7,137 bases of DNA from contig CAKPJR010000058.1 in assembly GCA_934162925.1 (NCBI GenBank), positions 1 through 7,137 on the forward strand. Direction: 5' to 3'. Position numbers and translations under genes: made by a program. The first letter of the stretch is position 1. Each line of letters starts with the position of its first letter. This DNA is from an uncultured Clostridia bacterium. Lineage in GTDB: Bacteria > Bacillota > Clostridia > TANB77 > CAG-508. This document shows, one piece after another, positions 5,261 to 7,137 of this stretch. A model generated the notes under the pieces. That model was given only the letters and a program-made list of their open reading frames with translations, had not been told where the DNA came from and did no database searches.

Positions 5261-7137
5261 ATGAGTAAATGTGAACACTGTGGTGCTCATGACCATGAGC
5301 ACGAGCATGAAGAGGAAGAAGAAAATTTAAAAGCAGAAGTAGTAAAACTTGTTATTGCACTTATAATATTTGCAATTGCATTTTTCAAAATTGTGCCTGA
5401 AAAAATTGCAACATGGTTATTTGTAATTGCATATATATTATCTGGCTATGAGGTTTTATTAAAATCAATAAAAAATATTTTTAGAGGAGAAGTATTTGAC
5501 GAAAACTTTTTAATGTCAATTGCAACACTTGGAGCTTTTGCTATAAGCAAACCAGGAGAAGCTGCTGCAGTTATGATATTTTATAACGTTGGAGAACTAT
5601 TTGAAGATTATGCAGTAGGAAAATCTAAAAAATCAATCATTCAATTAATGAATATAAAACCTAAAATTGCAAATTTGAAAAAAGGTAACGAAATAAAAGT
5701 AGTAGAACCAGAGGAATTAAAAGTAGGAGATATAATTGTAGTTAAAGCAGGGGAGAAAATTCCAGTTGATGGAGTTGTAATAAATGGTCAGACTACCATA
5801 AACACAGCTGCACTAACAGGAGAATCTGTTCCAAGAAAAGTTAAAGTAGATGACGAGGTTTTTGCAGGATGTATTAATGAATCGGATGTAATAGAAATAA
5901 AAGTTACAAAAGAGTTTAAAGACACAGCAATTAATGAGATTATAGAACTAGTTAAGAATTCAAACAAAACAAAATCTAAAACTGAATTGTTTATAACAAA
6001 ATTTGCAAAAGTATATACACCAATAGTTGTTGTGCTTGCATTAATGCTTGCTTTTATTCCACCAATATTTGAAGGATTTCAAAATTTAGGAGAATGGGTA
6101 AAAAGAGCATTAGTATTTTTAGTAACATCATGTCCATGTGCTATTGTTTTATCAGTTCCACTAGGCTATTTTGCAGGAATTGGTAAAGCAGGTAAAGAAG
6201 GAGTTTTAATAAAAGGTTCAAATTATTTAGATATACTTACAAAAGCCAATACAATGGTATTAGATAAAACTGGAACAATTACAAAAGGAAATTTTGAAGT
6301 TTCTAAAATAATACTAGCAGAAGAAATTAAAGAAGAAGAGTTATTAGAAATTGCGGCAGTAGCAGAAAGTATGTCAAACCACCCAATAGCAAAAAGCATA
6401 ATAAACAGAGTAAACAAAAAAGTTAATCAAGAAGAAATTGAAGAATATAAAGAAATTGCTGGAATGGGCATAAAAGCTAAATATCACGGAGAAGAAATTG
6501 TTGCAGGAAATGCAAAATTGTTAGAAAAAGAAGAAATAAAATATTATCCATGCAATGAAATTGGAGCAATAGTATATGTTGCAAAAAATAAAAAATATTT
6601 AGGAGCAATAGTAATTTCTGATACAATTAAGCCAGATAGTAAAGAAGCAATAGAAGGATTCAAAAAGAATGGAATTAGTAAAATTTGTATGTTAACAGGA
6701 GATAATAAAGAAATTGCAGAAAATATAGCAAAACAAGTTGGCATAGAAGAAGTGCATTGCAATTTGTTACCAGGAGAAAAAGTAAAAGAATTGCAAAAAT
6801 TAAAAAATGAACAAAATATTATAATTGCAATAGGTGATGGAATTAATGATTCACCAATACTTGCAGAAGCAGATATAGGAGCATCAATGGGATTAAATGG
6901 CCAAGACTTAGCAATAGAAACATCAGACATTGTAATAATGGACGGAAAATTATCAAGCTTTAACAAAGCTATAAAAGGATCAAAAAGAACTAAAAAAATA
7001 ATAATGCAAAACATATACTTTGCATTAGGAATAAAAGTAATAGTGCTAGTACTTGGAGCCTTTGGAATATCAACAATGTGGGAAGCAGTATTTGCAGACG
7101 TAGGAGTAACATTTATAACAGTACTAAATTCATTAAG
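5261..7137 (+). CDS. cadA: P1B-2 heavy-metal efflux ATPase (Zn2+/Cd2+/Pb2+), 3' partial
   Basis: The frame is open from the ATG at 5261 to the window edge, giving 625 codons; by comparison with the family only about 10-20 residues are missing. GGAGG (5248-5252) is the ribosome binding site. The protein sits in the membrane and exports soft divalent metals using ATP. Motifs in order are: actuator TGES 186-189; C291-P-C293 in the sixth metal-ATPase helix; phosphorylated D335 in DKTGT; H374-P375, the P1B nucleotide-domain marker; TGDN 479-482; GDGIND 525-530. K592 in the seventh helix and D613 in the eighth (MWEAVFADVG) are the ZntA/CadA-type residues that define the P1B-2 class. Instead of a folded HMA domain with GMTCxxC, the N-terminus is a tail of about 20 residues with one CxxC (CEHCG) and about five more His among acidic residues. 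That tail probably binds metal loosely or acts as a sensor. It forms an operon with the repressor gene 16 nt upstream. Confidence 0.95.
   Translation, partial: MSKCEHCGAHDHEHEHEEEEENLKAEVVKLVIALIIFAIAFFKIVPEKIATWLFVIAYILSGYEVLLKSIKNIFRGEVFDENFLMSIATLGAFAISKPGEAAAVMIFYNVGELFEDYAVGKSKKSIIQLMNIKPKIANLKKGNEIKVVEPEELKVGDIIVVKAGEKIPVDGVVINGQTTINTAALTGESVPRKVKVDDEVFAGCINESDVIEIKVTKEFKDTAINEIIELVKNSNKTKSKTELFITKFAKVYTPIVVVLALMLAFIPPIFEGFQNLGEWVKRALVFLVTSCPCAIVLSVPLGYFAGIGKAGKEGVLIKGSNYLDILTKANTMVLDKTGTITKGNFEVSKIILAEEIKEEELLEIAAVAESMSNHPIAKSIINRVNKKVNQEEIEEYKEIAGMGIKAKYHGEEIVAGNAKLLEKEEIKYYPCNEIGAIVYVAKNKKYLGAIVISDTIKPDSKEAIEGFKKNGISKICMLTGDNKEIAENIAKQVGIEEVHCNLLPGEKVKELQKLKNEQNIIIAIGDGINDSPILAEADIGASMGLNGQDLAIETSDIVIMDGKLSSFNKAIKGSKRTKKIIMQNIYFALGIKVIVLVLGAFGISTMWEAVFADVGVTFITVLNSL

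Noticed and set aside
6544..7014. Open frame of 156 codons on the minus strand
   Set aside because: It is antisense to the nucleotide-binding and phosphorylation domain motifs of the efflux ATPase, which are clearly coding on the plus strand.

Overview
The window is strongly AT-rich, with A/T-ending codons, TAA/TAG stops, GGAGG-type ribosome binding sites and consensus sigma-A-type promoters. This points to a low-GC Firmicute, most likely a clostridium. The protein families present (clostridial-type ferritin-like protein, CadC-like ArsR regulator, P1B-2 ATPase) fit, but the species cannot be named from sequence alone.

Layout: (1) Positions 1-182 hold the last S1 RNA-binding domain of a Tex-type protein, closed by a strong terminator. 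(2) Positions 248-751 encode a small ferritin-like di-metal protein. (3) Positions 874-3487 encode a Mg2+-transporter-type (MgtA, P3B) P-type ATPase. It is split by a +1 frame change near 2857-2872 into an N-terminal part (to 2913) and a C-terminal membrane part, and several residues expected at the ion site are substituted. (4) A bidirectional terminator at 3486-3519 separates it from a convergent XRE-family regulator (3847-3506, minus strand). That regulator is divergently oriented from an unrecognised 159-residue protein (4054-4533). The 206-bp gap between them holds promoters in both directions and perfect inverted repeats. (5) Positions 4534-4893 are non-coding. They begin with a terminator followed at once by three more hairpins, and end in a consensus promoter with an ArsR/SmtB-type operator. 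(6) Positions 4894-7137 form a two-gene metal-resistance operon: an ArsR/SmtB repressor with two recognisable metal-site signatures, and a P1B-2 Zn2+/Cd2+/Pb2+ efflux ATPase that runs off the window end.

The clearest functional unit is (6). Metal binding by the repressor should release the operator beside the -10 box and switch on the efflux pump. The most unusual points are the split ATPase with altered ion-site motifs, the run of hairpins at 4543-4708, and the inverted repeats in the XRE/unknown-gene divergent region. No CRISPR array, tRNA, rRNA, transposase or phage gene is visible. I see no convincing new multi-gene system.
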